NCBI GenBank assembly: GCA_004151065.3
Contig: NWUY0300002426.1
Location: 11,910 to 34,407, forward strand
Direction: 5' to 3'
DNA from: Larix sibirica
Taxonomy: Eukaryota > Streptophyta > Pinopsida > Pinales > Pinaceae
DNA: 22,498 nt
Of this stretch, positions 1 through 10,954 are shown piece by piece. How positions within the stretch are numbered: position 1 is the stretch's first letter; the number at the start of each line of letters is the position of its first letter. Under the pieces are notes generated by a model. It did no database searches and had not been told where the DNA came from. It saw nothing but the letters and a program-made list of their open reading frames with translations. The translations under genes were made by a program, and so were the position numbers.

Positions 1-93
1 TAATTAATTGTTGCAGGTTCTTCACATCATGTTGTGCAAATTCGAGGCTAGCACCTAAACTGATTTTAGAGGTGCAAAACATAAGTAAGATAA

Positions 94-139
94 AACACAT
101 ATGTATTATAATGCATATGTGTTAAACACAGATGTGTTT
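94..139. repeat. AT-rich paired inverted repeats (palindromic motif, copy 1)
   Basis: Two adjacent perfect palindromes are visible. Arms AACACATATG (94-103) and CATATGTGTT (114-123) flank a 10-base loop, and AAACACA (124-130) / TGTGTTT (133-139) flank a 2-base loop. The core TATAATGCATATGTGTTA (107-124) recurs near 16706, 19204 and 19236. This could be a hairpin or terminal part of a small non-autonomous DNA transposon; no target duplication was identified. Confidence 0.6.
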
Positions 140-244
140 TATTGTTCATTAAAAATTAAAAAATAAAGGAAACTTGCGGCCTCCTATTCTTTGCTATTCT
201 CCCATTCAAAGGCACACTTGGAAAGAACACACTTGAGAAAAAAA

Positions 245-325
245 ATGCATCTAAGATTTGGAGACCACCACCAACAACACAACCCTCTCGTTAGTCTCAT
301 AGCTCTAATGGTCAACATTGTTGAG
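245..325 (+). other. Candidate short coding exon with strong 5' splice site
   Basis: An ATG at 245 opens exactly 27 codons (MHLRFGDHHQQHNPLVSLIA..., ending IVE). It stops at a codon boundary on a good plant donor, TTGAG|GTATGT, at 325/326. The following 95 bases are T-rich and contain a CATAAACAG acceptor-like site near 420, but an in-frame TGA follows it, so the join is not clean. The product is not recognised. It may be the first exon of the broken gene-like region that follows; it may also be chance. Confidence 0.25.
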
Positions 326-440
326 GTATGTTTATTTTATTTCTCCTTGAGTTCATTTGATTTTTTTGTTAACTTGGTATTAAATTGATTGAGTTTGATG
401 AATTTTGTGTGTCATAAACAGTGATATTAAATTGTTTTCC

Positions 441-1495
441 ATGGATCCCCAAAACCACAAACTGTTAAATATTGATCCCCCAAACACAAAAAACCTAAAC
501 CCGAAAAATATTGATCCCTAAAACCCAAATCGAAACCAAGAGGCATAAATGGAAAACTGAGTGGGTCAAAATCCCAACCCTCCCCAAAATCCTAATGTGG
601 AGATTTTGGCAGAATTGGGAACTTTGAGACACCTAAGATCTATGTTTAGGGTGAGAGGCCAAATCTATCACTCGCTTGGGCAAGCACTTGACTCTATCAT
701 TGAGATGATGAGCATTATACAACATTACATCTTATAGGGAGGAGCAGTTGTGTTTTATGCAAACATGCTTATTTTCCAAGATATCAAAAAATTAAAAATA
801 ATAAAAGACATTATCTATAGCATATTCTGAGGCCTTAGCACTAGATTGATGCCCCTGACTAGTAGACAACACATATCCATTTATTGGTGCCTAGAACCCT
901 CTATAAAGTCTAATTGGATGGATCAATGGCACATGGTGTTTGATGAAGACCTTCATGGCAATCAAGAGATGCCATTGTACTTTCTCAAAAAGTTGTTTGT
1001 TGAGTTTATCTTGCATAAACATGTGAACTATTTTGGTAGTTTAGAGTTCCAGGGTGGTGGATGAGGGATGCACTAAAATATATTGCTTTAACTAATCTAA
1101 AACATCTGTGTCGCCCTCCTCGCTCTTAAAAAATTCCCTCTTTGTATCCTCTTGCACCCATATTACTTGATAACACACAAGGTGCGTTGTTACAATTATC
1201 ATTAACATTGGTCCACCATGGCACATTTGTTGGGAGCCATATGCAATTCAAAGAGGAGTCCCCCGATACTTCTCATGGTCATGAGGATTCACCCAATGGT
1301 GGTCATGGCATGGGAAAGTCACCTAACACTACTCATGGTAGACAAGAGTCATCTATTGTTGCACAAGATAGGCCTATAGAGCATTTTTTACTCGCACATA
1401 ATTACATATCTTGCGGTACACTCTGCTACGAGCCTTCCTTCGAGTTTCCTAGTGATGGATTCGTTCAATATGTGAGTCCTGCAATCCTTACATAG
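441..1495 (+). pseudogene. Degraded unrecognised protein-coding tract
   Basis: One frame starting at ATG 441 (MDPQNHKLLNIDPP...) has three early stops (about 516-560). It is then nearly open from 561 to 1061, with stops only at 735 and about 825, far fewer than expected in such AT-rich DNA. At about 1055 the reading shifts frame and continues as WMRDALKYIALTNLKHL; after one stop at 1127 it stays open to 1495. The N-terminal part is Asn/Pro-rich. The 1230-1350 part encodes imperfect ten-residue repeats (ESPDTSHGHE, DSPNGGHGMG, KSPNTTHGRQ). Near the end lies a donor-like CAATAT|GTGAGT (about 1470). I do not recognise a domain. The layout suggests an old multi-exon gene or a transposon-encoded protein. 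The open frame is real; the gene model is inference. Confidence 0.35.
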
Positions 1496-1599
1496 GTTCT
1501 TAGATATATTTAATAGTTAGATTTTTTATCAAATATTTTTTATCATCTCTTTAAAATTTTATGTTCATTTGTTTAATTGGTATCCAATGATACTCCTCC

Positions 1600-2790
1600 A
1601 TCCCATATAGATCCCTCTTCATCGATGGATTTAAATGAAATGGTCAATGTTGCATGTCATTGATCTTTCACCGATGCAAGTATTGATAATATTTTTTAAT
1701 TTATCTAATTATTTACTGTATTTTTATGAGTGGACAATGATATATCTATTTTTTTTATAATGTTTTGCATACAACTTGATAGTGAGTATGTGTTGTCATC
1801 CAATTCTTCTATCATTCCAGGGCCCCATCATGACCTGCAAGTAAAGTTTCAAGTTTTTTAGTGCATCATTATTCAAATTTTGATTTTTAAATATCTAAGT
1901 TGCTTCATTGACTTGTGTTATTTGACAGACTCAAATGGACCCTAGACAACAATCATTTATTATTTATGCATCAACTATCGAGGCATCCACTTCTATGGCC
2001 TCAGAGAAACCTTTCACTCAAGGGATGGGCATGCCATCACCTTTGATCTCTCATATCGACTATAGATGAGTGTAGTTCTATTTTTAATTATATAACTTGT
2101 TTGTTGGATGAGTGTAGTTCTATTTTTAATTATCTAACTTGTTTGTTGGCGTGTGTTTTTGGTTTGTAATTGGACATGCTCAAATAATACCCTCCACAAC
2201 AATTGTCTACTACTGATGGATTGGTTGTTGAGCCATCCATTGTTGTGGCCTCAAAGTAGCCTATGACTAGAAGCACGAGCATTCTATCTTCTTTGATCTC
2301 TTAGGTACATGTATCTCCCGCTCTCAAACAAAAGGTAATTGTAGGTACAAGTCATCATTGCAAAGTATCAACCTGTATGATTCTAAATTCCTTGATTGGC
2401 ATGTGTTTGCAGTTTATTATTGGGCAGACTCTCGTGCATACTCTCAAGGCATCCATTGTTGTTTCTTCCGAGTAAAATGTTCAGCCGATGGCTCGGCCCT
2501 AGTTCACACCACCCGTAAGAATGATCTACTTACATTTAGTGAGTTTTTGTTTAATTGAAATGTCATCTTACTAATTGTAGGAACTTGTTAATTTTTAAAA
2601 TTATTAAACCTTATAATTGGTGTTTCATTTTCAAACTCCAAAAATGAACACCAATCCTCGACCCACGATATGGAAAACTATTTTGGGCATAGGGAAGAGG
2701 AAGATCAACTTTTCTAAGGCATCTGACAATGGTGGGGGGGGAGTGGGAGTCATTGAGTTTCACACATTGTACATTTGTACTTTGGGGTTG
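1600..2790 (+). pseudogene. Repeated exon-like modules, probable continuation of the 441-1495 remnant
   Basis: Coding-like pieces alternate with T-rich, intron-like stretches. A piece reading DSEYVLSSNSSIIPGPHHDLQ ends in CTGCAA|GTAAAG (about 1840). The piece at 1926-2063 starts after TATTTGACAG and reads TQMDPRQQSFIIYAS...EASTSMASEKPFTQG. A diverged second copy lies at 2178-2310 (QLSTTDGLVVEPSIVVASK) and a shorter third copy at about 2405-2510 (KASIVVSSE). All three share a GCATCCA-TTGTTGTGGCCTCAAAG-like core. A final open piece from ATG 2644 (MNTNPRPTIWKTILGIGKRK) ends in a Gly-rich stretch over an eight-G run. Module duplication is seen directly; function is unknown. Stops in copies two and three show it is not intact. 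Confidence 0.3.
2065..2148. repeat. 42-bp perfect-period tandem duplication
   Basis: GATGAGTGTAGTTCTATTTT... occurs at 2065-2106 and again at 2107-2148, with one visible mismatch (TATATAAC versus TATCTAAC). It lies in the intron-like stretch between two exon-like modules. The near identity marks it as much younger than the surrounding diverged repeats. Confidence 0.85.
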
Positions 2791-2830
2791 TCATAATGTA
2801 CTATGGGAATTATGTGCCATGAGTATAATA

Positions 2831-2896
2831 CATGGATACTTGTGCTTAATATTATGCTTAATGCATAGATGCTTATGCCTAATATTATGTTTAATA
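2831..2896. repeat. 33-bp imperfect tandem duplication
   Basis: CATGGATACTTGTGCTTAAT... (2831-2863) is followed directly by a diverged copy CATAGATGCTTATGCCTAAT... (2864-2896) and the beginning of a third (CACGGATG). It is noncoding and AT-rich, and looks like an ordinary replication-slippage product. Confidence 0.6.
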
Positions 2897-4244
2897 CACG
2901 GATGAATCAAAAGTATGAGTTAAAATTTAAGATTTTTTATTTTAATATGTGCTTCAGTATGAATCATGAGTATGAGTGGAACACTATGATTATTTGAAAA
3001 ACAATTTGTATTCTAAGCATTTTTGAAATTCATGCTTAAAAATTTAACAATGGAGCTAGATGAGGGTTTGTACAAAGAAGTATATGTATAACAAAAGGAT
3101 TTTTTGCATCATGGAATGGAACACTTTTTTTTCACATATGTTGTGTTGAATTGAATAAGTGACTACCTATGCTTGGTAAGATGTAAAACAAAAAACAACA
3201 ATTAATTTAACCAATTGATAACACATGTTGATCCTTAACCTTGCTTGGAATGTACTAACCTTGTTCAACACCAAACACATGCACCTTTGACATGTCTAAA
3301 GGCTAAAATAATCTCTATTCTCATTGGTTGTCATCTATTTCTTAATAGGATGTACCTCCCCACAACATAAAATCCATCACATAGCTCACACCTAGTTAAT
3401 CTTATAATCACATTAATGAATGCACCATTTTAAGTGTCACTTAATAAAAGCTTCGCGAAGAAGCTGAGGAACCTTTTGTTTCTGAATCCCTACTTGAATT
3501 CATGTGTTATGAGCATTGTTGATCCTTGTCTATGTGACAATTGGCATCACATTTTGTTCCCATACTTTACTTTTTTGGATCCCATATTGGCCATAATATC
3601 ATTTCCTTTGTTACCTTTGCCTATGCTTTTGGCTTTGTAAAACATCAAAAGAATTAGTCATGGGTTACGAGTGTAAATTGTAATAACATTGATAATTTAT
3701 TGATAATATTATCTACAACTGTGTAGCTTAGATGCATCTAAAATGTTGATTCATAGTTATTTTATTTAATTGGTAATGCAATGTGTCTGATTGTTAAAAC
3801 TGATGGCATGGTGATATTGTTGGTATTTAATATTTGATTATTATTTGAGCACATTCTTTGGCCTCTCAACCAGTTAGTATATAATTCATGGCATATTGAT
3901 TATTACAATCGATCCTTAATGTGAACAAAACACATATGTAATAATTGAATGCAAATCCCTCAACAAACCTTGGATCTTGTAATATTGGTGAAGTTCATGA
4001 TATAGATAGTGGTGTATCTTCATTGCTCTTATAGTGTTGTGATAGAATTGCCACTCTTCAATATAAACCTCAATATCTACTACTATTTCTCCTTTCCTAA
4101 TAAGATATACAATTACCATGACTCCCATGGATAAGTAAGATTGTGATATACTCAATATATGAGAATAAGATGAAGTGTTCATGCATCATATGGATAGTAC
4201 ACAAAACACATCCTCTCTTATATAGGTGTCCACGATAATGGGTG
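2897..4244. other. AT-rich stretch without a recognised gene
   Basis: I see no recognisable domain, RNA gene or clear repeat here. The longest open frames are a 68-codon plus-strand frame at 3434-3640 and an 88-codon minus-strand frame at 3916-4182. The latter has reasonably protein-like composition (VDIEVYIEEWQFYHNTIRAM) but no known motif. It could be another decayed fragment; I cannot support a function. Confidence 0.4.
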
Positions 4245-5845
4245 TCAAACTCATCATAAAATTTTGAAAAATCTACCTTAGTAGTGTGTGGACAACATTA
4301 TCATGTCGTCCTTACCCAAACATAGGTGTTGAAACTTAGAACAAACAATTTTGCTACTCAGTTTGGTTTTTAGGCCCCAAGAACAGTTCGTCACGTGTTC
4401 GTGAATGGCCCTAGGTAGCAAGTTAAAACTCAACATAAAATGAAAATTAGGACCAAGATTGACGAACCGTTCATTTTTGTTGGACTCGTGACATCACATT
4501 ACGACTAGGGATGCTCCTCTCCCACGGGTCGCATGGATCAAACCTTGCTTTATTTGACAATTCTCGAAACTAGGGTTTTTCGTTAGTAACAACCAATACA
4601 AAATTTGCATTAAGGGGTCAAAATTTTAAAAATATACCTTGGAAGCGTGTGGACAACAATACCATTTCAATCTCACCCAAACACACGTATTGAAACTTAT
4701 GATAGCCATTTTTGTTGCTTGGTTCGAATTTTAGACCCCGAGACCAATTTGTCATGTGTCCTTGTATGGCCCCAGGTAATGAGTTTAAACTCGCCATAAA
4801 ATGAAAATTGAGACATGGATCGATGAACCGTCAACTCCCTTGGACTTGTGGCATCATATTACTGTTAGGGATTTCCCTCTCCCACGATTCCCATGGCTCA
4901 AACTTTATTTTATTTGATGATTCCTAAAACTAGGTTTTTTCTCCATAATAGCCAGTGCAAAATTTGCATTAATGGGTCAAATTTTTAAAAACATACCCTA
5001 GAAGAATGTACACAACGATATCATGTCGATATTATCCAAACACATGTGTTGAAACTTACAATAGTCAAATTTGCTACTTGGTTTGATTTTTAAGCCCTGG
5101 GACCAATTCGCCATGTTTCCCTTAATGGCTCTAGGTAGCGAGTTGAAACTCACCATAAAATGAAAACCAAGAGCTAGATCGATGAATCATCAATTTTGTT
5201 GGACTTGTGAAATCATATTACCATTACAGATTCCCCTCTCCCATGAGTCCCATGGCTTGAACCTTGTTTTATTTGATGATTCCAAAAACTAGGACTTTGC
5301 TCTATAACAACCAATACTAAATTTGCATTAAGGGGTCAAATTTTGAGAGCTCTACCTTTGGATCATGTGGAAAACAGTCTCACATCGGCCTTTACTCAAA
5401 CACATATACTAACTCAAGAGAGTCAATTTTGCAGCTCGGTTTGGTTTTTAAGCCCTGGGACAAATTCACCATGTGTTCTTGAATGACTCTAGGTAGAGAG
5501 TTGAAACTCACCATAAAACAAAAAATGGGACCTAGATCAACATATCATCAATTCCGTCGCACTCATGACATCATATTACCACTAGGGATTCCCCTCTCCC
5601 ATGAGTCCCATGGATCGAACCTTATTTTATTTGACAATTCTCGAACTAGTGTTTTGCTTAGTAACAATTAATACAAATATTACATTAAGGGGTCATATCT
5701 TGAAAAATATAGCCTGGAAGTGTGTGGATAAAAATATTACATCAATCCCACCCAAACACACACGTTAAAACTTATGACAATAAATTTCGCTGCTCGGTTT
5801 GGTTTTGAAAATCGGGATCCAGTTTGTTCTTGGTGCCTTCATGTG
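4245..5845. repeat. Tandem array, about 4.5 copies of a ~360-bp unit
   Basis: Units start near 4261, 4622, 4982, 5341 and 5698; the last is partial and ends about 5845. Periods measured from shared words are 361, 360 and 357. Each full unit carries the same landmarks in order: GGGGTCAAATTTTGAAAA, a GTGTGGACAACA-like word, CACCCAAACACA, TTTGGTTTTTAAGCCC, ACTCACCATAAAATGAAAA, CCCTCTCCCATGAGTCCCAT, ATTTGACAATTCTCGAAACT and AAATTTGCATTAA. Copies differ at many positions, so the array is old. No conserved reading frame runs through the units. It resembles a small satellite array or tandem repeats carried inside a transposable element. Confidence 0.9.
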
Positions 5846-5993
5846 CCATATATCCAGATGGTAACCTAAGCATATGAGAGGTTAAACATTAGAACTTCCA
5901 AAAGCAAATAAGAGTAACTCAATGAAACTGGGCAAATTGAATGAAAGCATAAAAGAAACTCACCTTCAAATAAGAACATATTCATTGCATCGC

Positions 5994-8180
5994 TCACTTG
6001 AGTAGGCCAATCAAATAACCTTTACTACTAATAGTATCCATCAATTTCTCTTGGAATGAGGTGGGATGTACCATACACGTGACTTGTGTTTTCCGGAAAG
6101 TGTATGTAACTTGATGCTTGTAATCACTGTTAAGTTGGTGAAGTGGTATACAACAATACATGGTATGTAATCTCAAAATGCATACCCCTCCATTTTTTGT
6201 TGTGCAACTAGTATAAAGTATCCACCTTTAATAACAATTGAGGCAATTTGAAATTCAATATTTTCATCATATGTTACTAGTTTGAGGATGGTTTGCTTTC
6301 CCCCCGCGAACTATGGCAACCAATATTCAATATCCCATGCATTTTTTTTCGAGGAAACCATTGCATATATGTGACTTACAAGACGAAACAAAAATTCTAT
6401 GAAAATTGTTAAAAACTGAGGAGCACGTACTAAGAAATAAGTTTATCGGCACATCACAACTTTTAATGATTGCCTTAAACAAAATATATTCGCACATGCT
6501 TATACAAGATATCATACATGATTATAATACGTAGAAATGAATGTTCGGTACTCGTCGAGAGGGGTTATTTCAACAACCACACACTCATCGACGCCGAGTG
6601 CTACTCGATCCCATGTATAAACCAACTCCATTGATCCAATCTCATCACATTCACTATTGCTACACAAATGATAAAAACAAGCCATACTTCTTGCACAAAT
6701 TTCTAGGGCCAAGTTGTTTGAGCTTATAATTGAATGAAATTGCCAAGTTCCATGCACTATGTTGACCCAATGTGTGTGTGATCAATCCACATTTGTCACA
6801 TCCCATAAAATTCTCCACGCTTGGTTTATCCTTGTTGACGTCTCTCCCATCACTAATGCACACCATTGGATTACAGACCTAGCATCTCAAAGTCGACCAA
6901 GCGTTGTAAACTTCAACTCTTCCCTATATAGAGCAATTTTTATGCACGCACCAGTGCCATCATTCTCTCCTTTTCCATGTCCAGTCTCAAAATTGTTCCA
7001 TATATGTGGCACCCCATATGTTATTTGCAACAAACACAATCATTGAAATACATGCACATTTTTTAACTGACCTACGCAACCATTTAACCAAATCCAATGT
7101 TGAAAAAATGGTATATCCCTAGCAATCAAGTGATCATAAAACATATGAAAGTAGTGTTGCACATAATGTACGGAGTGGGTTTGGTTATCACTTATGTAGA
7201 AGTGACACTTTTTCAATATCACCTGTGTCTATTCACTACTTTATGGCCCATGGCTACAAGTGTTATGCACCTTTATGATGACTTGATATGAATGATAATA
7301 TTGACTCTATATCTCATTTTGTGGTTGTAGGGTGTATTTTTTGACAAAATCAACCATTGTCAATATTGTTCCAAGGGGAAATATATCTATGCATATTCTG
7401 AGTTGCTCATCTTGTCACTGAGCCATATGGACATGCTAAATGTAATGCTGGATATTTCCACGGATATCAAGAATGAAAATGGATATATGAACCTGGGGGA
7501 AAAGAAAATAGGTATTAGAATACTACATACACATACAATATATTGTTAAGGTCACAACCAAGCCAGACACCAATTTGGTGTATGAGACCCCCTTGTTTGT
7601 GGGACAAGGGACCCCCCTTTGAACAACTATGTAACTGCTAAAGTCCACAAAGGTGCCACATTCATTGCAAGTACTATCTAAACAATGTTTTGCATAATTT
7701 CTCTACCCATCTTGCTTGAGACACATGATGTTATGGACGAAGTCTCTCATTGTAATGGTTGGTATTGTACTTGAGCATTCCTACACATGAGTTGAATGCA
7801 AAAAGCGATGTATATGTACAAAATTTTGGTAATGATAATCAAAGTCTAAGTATGTGGTATCTACAACAATAAGTGTTACATATGGTGTTGATTCTAACAT
7901 ACTAAGGTTTGCATTTCTCGAAAGATCTATAGCCAAGCCTCAACTCTTTGTGTACAACTTTAAGAAATAAAAAAGTTGAGTTTTCCCATGGCAAGGTAGT
8001 GGTTAATGTGGGGTTCATGATCCCTATAACCTCTTTTGCATTAAAATGCATCCTTTGTGTTGGAAGAAGGCCTAGCATTATCATGCCAAAATGACTGCAT
8101 TAATACCTTCACTTCTTCAACCAACTTCATGTCTTTACATGGAGACCTACTACTAATTGCCCATAAATTTTCCATTTCTC
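5994..8180 (-). pseudogene. Broken gene of the YISDD / GHGKG motif family (probable mobile-element-derived protein)
   Basis: Reading the minus strand from 8180 down, conserved blocks appear in order: LMQSFWHDNARPSSNTKDAF (8100-8040), RSFEKCKP with YVRIN and CCRYH (7928-7850), a Cys motif CLDSTCNECGTFVDF (about 7685-7640), a likely 3' splice site TTTTCTTTTCCCCCAG (7494/7493), MVDFVKKYTLQPQNEI (from 7357), YISDNQTHSVHYVQHYF (from 7201), HWIWLNGCVGQLKN (about 7100-7060), GHGKGENDGTGACIKIAL (about 6970-6915), then VHGTWQFHSIISSN to about 6512. A weaker tail (HPTSFQEKLMDTI) reaches 5994. From 7357 to 6512 the frame is constant but stopped, for example at 7040-7042. I recall this block order from uncharacterised multi-copy plant proteins, with similar motifs in invertebrates. 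Related copies have W-S-D-G-C where this one has W-L-N-G-C, so a putative acidic residue is lost. The family assignment rests on motif memory; any enzymatic role is inference. Confidence 0.6.
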
Positions 8181-8423
8181 ACTGCGTGTCAAGATTGTCT
8201 CTTCTAATAGAATTTTTTTAGGGTTTTGGGATGTAGTTTAACAATTTGTGATGTGCACTTAAGAAAATGGCGTTGTACTGTACTTCTACTTACAGTCGAT
8301 TCAACCAATACATGGTAGGGAACATTAGAATCGCATAAAGGAGACTTTTTCCTAGTGGATTTGAATGCATCAACAAGGGATTTTACTATATTATTACTTG
8401 ATTTTGTATTTCTGAAAGTTTTA
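8181..8423. other. Short stretch between gene remnant and gypsy element
   Basis: On the minus strand a possible acceptor (TTGACACGCAG, near 8185) precedes the first recognised block of the gene remnant, which would make this intron sequence. Nothing else is recognised. Confidence 0.3.
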
Positions 8424-8428
8424 ATGCT
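8424..8428. repeat. Left target-site duplication of gypsy element
   Basis: ATGCT directly precedes the TGGTC left end. ATGCC follows the right end at 15565-15569. Four of five bases match, consistent with an old 5-bp duplication typical of LTR elements. Confidence 0.6.
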
Positions 8429-10358
8429 TGGTCAGTTATCAAAGGACTTTTAGCCCACTCAACTTATCAACATGGATCCTATGCTAAAAAAGTATACTTA
8501 TTCTCCATTCTTTGTGTTATACAAAGTTCTCTATCTCTCAAAATGGCTTCAAGGCACGTTCTTAAGTGTAGCCTACACATAAAAATTAGCTATAATGAAA
8601 ACGAAGAAGCAATATGCTAATTTAGTCTCCTTTATTGTTTTTACTATGTAGACACACTAACAACCCATAGGCCAAGCCAATAACCAAACTCTGCAAAGTA
8701 TTTTCCCTCTCTTCATTTGTTGACCCTCTTATGTCTTTTGTGCACTTCGACAAATAATGCTTCTTGTGTTATGTTCAAGTTTGAGTGCAATATTAGGCCC
8801 GTGTTAGCTAGATTGGGTGACTAGAGGTAATATCTAATCCTCTGCTAGCTTGTCCCCGGGTTGTATGTGATACATAAACTACAGGATTATAGTGTCATGA
8901 TTTCACCAACATGAATGCTTACAACTATGAAAGAAACTCTAAAACATTTAGAACAATAAATCGTATTGGAAATTAACTCGATAGCACCAAGGAACAAAGG
9001 TCAAAACACGTTGAGCTATCAACTCCACAATGCAGGATCTGTGTATGTTCTACCAAATTAAAAATTGTGTAATGATGAACAACAAAACACCAAGGACGTC
9101 TCATAGCATACAATAAATAAAAAAATGCAGCACAACAACCATCATGCATGGAACAACATTACACATGAAGACTATGTTTACCTTGGAAACCTAAAATGGG
9201 AAAACCAACATTCAGAGGATTTAGCCAAATCTTTTAATTTTTGACAATATGCAAGTTGCATACTCTCAAGAGGCCTTTCTAGCTCCCTCGGGAATTCAAA
9301 CAACATTAAATTCACTCTTTTCTCCCTCAAAGCTCCCCCCAAGTCCCCAAAGAAGAATGAGTAAATAGGAGGATAGTTGGCCTACGGGGATAGCTAGAAG
9401 GTCAAGCATCCCCAACACTTCAACTTCTCGAAGATTTCATGGTAGCATTCTCTATTCTTACACATGCACATGATATTTGTTTCCTTGACTTTTAGAATCC
9501 CTCCTTCAGCAATGACCAATCTGGAAGTCATAATCGTCTCCTTCTTCAAGTTCTGGAACCTTCTTTTGACCTTCTTCTTAACATGCTAAGAAACAATGCA
9601 GTTGCAATGGACTGGATCTAGATGAGTCCAATAGTCTGAGTTTCCTATGAAAACACTTTACTCGCAAAGACAAAATACGGACGAGTCTGAGTTTTCTAAG
9701 GAAAACTGGGCTCTTGGGGTCCAGTTTTTCAAATAAACAATGCACTTTCAAAATATCGTATCCAAATGAGTCCGAAATCCAAGAGCCCAGGTTTCCTTAG
9801 AAATAATCCACTCACATTGAATACGGACGAGTTTGGAATCTGAGAATCTTAATTTTACAGGAAACGACTTGATCATAAGAGGGTTGGATAGGGACGAATC
9901 CACGAGTTTGGGTTTTCTAGTAAATGACTTGATCATGAGAGGGATGGATCTTGACGAGTCTAAGATTCTGGGGTTTCAAGTTTTATGAAAAATAATTCAT
10001 TGATGATGGACTCGACCCCGCGTGCCACATCACACCAACACATTTCCCCAATTTGGAATCCAGATGTTTGGGGTTTTCCAAATAAGCTTTGTCTTGAAGG
10101 TTTGGTCCGGATGCCACGTCACGTGAACTTCTCCCATTGCGGACCACAGATATGGATATGTGGTAATCATTGGATCTCGCGCTCCAGTTTTGTTGATGAG
10201 GTTCTTGGTTTATGCAGGAAGACGACTATAGAGATGCCATGGGGACCTTCACACCACCACTATGTCTTCTACCCCATCCTTAATAATGAAACTGATCTTG
10301 CCAATATTTAACTAGGACAAAACTAAATCCATTATTCTTTAGATCCAAATTTGGATAA
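8429..10358 (-). repeat. 3' LTR of gypsy element (left copy)
   Basis: Collinear with 13826-15564 over its whole length. Shared landmarks include AGCCCACTCAACTTA (8450), TTTGTGTTATACAAAGTTCT (8510), a CCATTGGATC-containing block near 10170, and ATCCAAATTTGGAT at the end. It is about 190 bp longer than the right copy, mainly because of a stretch around 8975-9110 that is missing from the other. Several open frames here (for example 9985-10311) are noncoding LTR sequence. Confidence 0.85.
9612..9990. repeat. Short internal repeats within LTR (GACGAGTC-type)
   Basis: A motif like GGACGAGTCTGAG...GGTTTCCTAGGAAA recurs at about 9621, 9680, 9765, 9825, 9893 and 9953, spaced 60-85 bases. The right LTR has diverged counterparts (about 14910-15180). 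It could be an enhancer-like LTR repeat; this role is inference. Confidence 0.55.
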
Positions 10359-10389
10359 AAAATCCATTGGAAGGATTTGTGTCCCAAAA

Positions 10390-10950
10390 ATATTCCAAGG
10401 AGCGATGTGGGAACCTGCTTTCAATTTGATTCCTCTCATACGATTTCACCTTTTGTGGAGTCCATCTTCTTAGATCAATTTTCAATAGTTCTTGTCATTC
10501 TCTTCGAGTCACCCGCTCCTTAGGTTGTAGCACTGTGTCTTCCTTCAACTCCACAAGTGTGTGTTGTGCAAGGTCTTCAACCTTTGGAAGAATCCGTTGA
10601 TCTTTGTCTCCATCCAACATGGATGGCTAGAACAACTTCAAATATTCTACGTTCACCACCAAAATCATATGCATATACAGTGACAACCTCAATCTAAAGG
10701 CATTCCCATTCACATGTCAACAATGTTGAATGGTCCATACTTAAGAGGATTGAGCTTATTTGATGGTAATTGTAGTCTCTCCTTGCAGAGATGAACCACA
10801 CCTTGTCTCCAACATGGAATTGATGATCTTCTTAGTGTTGATCATGCCTTGCTTTGTACCGTTGTTGGCTTCTTTCAACTTACTCATGAACCTTTAAATG
10901 TACCTGCATGATCTTGTTCATGAATATGCTTTCCATCTTCTCGTCTCCTT
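10390..10950 (-). pseudogene. Integrase C-terminal tail remnant of gypsy element
   Basis: Downstream of the integrase core on the minus strand, fragments resemble the C-terminal region of plant gypsy integrases. One is a basic block (VRLHLCKERLQLPSNKLNPL, then KYGPFNIVD, near 10730-10800), and another is a stretch reading ILPKVEDLAQHTLVELKED near 10560-10600. Frames shift and stops are frequent. No clear chromodomain can be claimed. The block is in the expected place directly after the core. Confidence 0.45.
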
Positions 10951-10954
10951 GTAG

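Noticed and set aside
480-530. Telomere-like CCTAAACCC / CCCTAAAACCC words
   Set aside because: Only isolated, imperfect units inside an Asn/Pro-coding tract; no array of CCCTAAA repeats.
2733-2742. Eight-G run as a possible G-quadruplex
   Set aside because: A single G run with no further spaced G tracts; not enough for a quadruplex.
5483-5671. 62-codon frame inside the 360-bp array
   Set aside because: Not conserved in the other array units, so not coding.
6541-7046. Plus-strand open frames of 62 and 95 codons
   Set aside because: Antisense to the GHGKG-family gene remnant, whose minus-strand blocks explain the openness.
9985-10311. 108-codon open frame on the plus strand
   Set aside because: Lies inside the LTR on the strand opposite the element; no domain, and the matching part of the other LTR does not keep the frame.
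10359-10400. Polypurine tract next to the 3' LTR of the gypsy element
   Set aside because: The minus strand just before the LTR is not a convincing purine run; the tract may be degraded.
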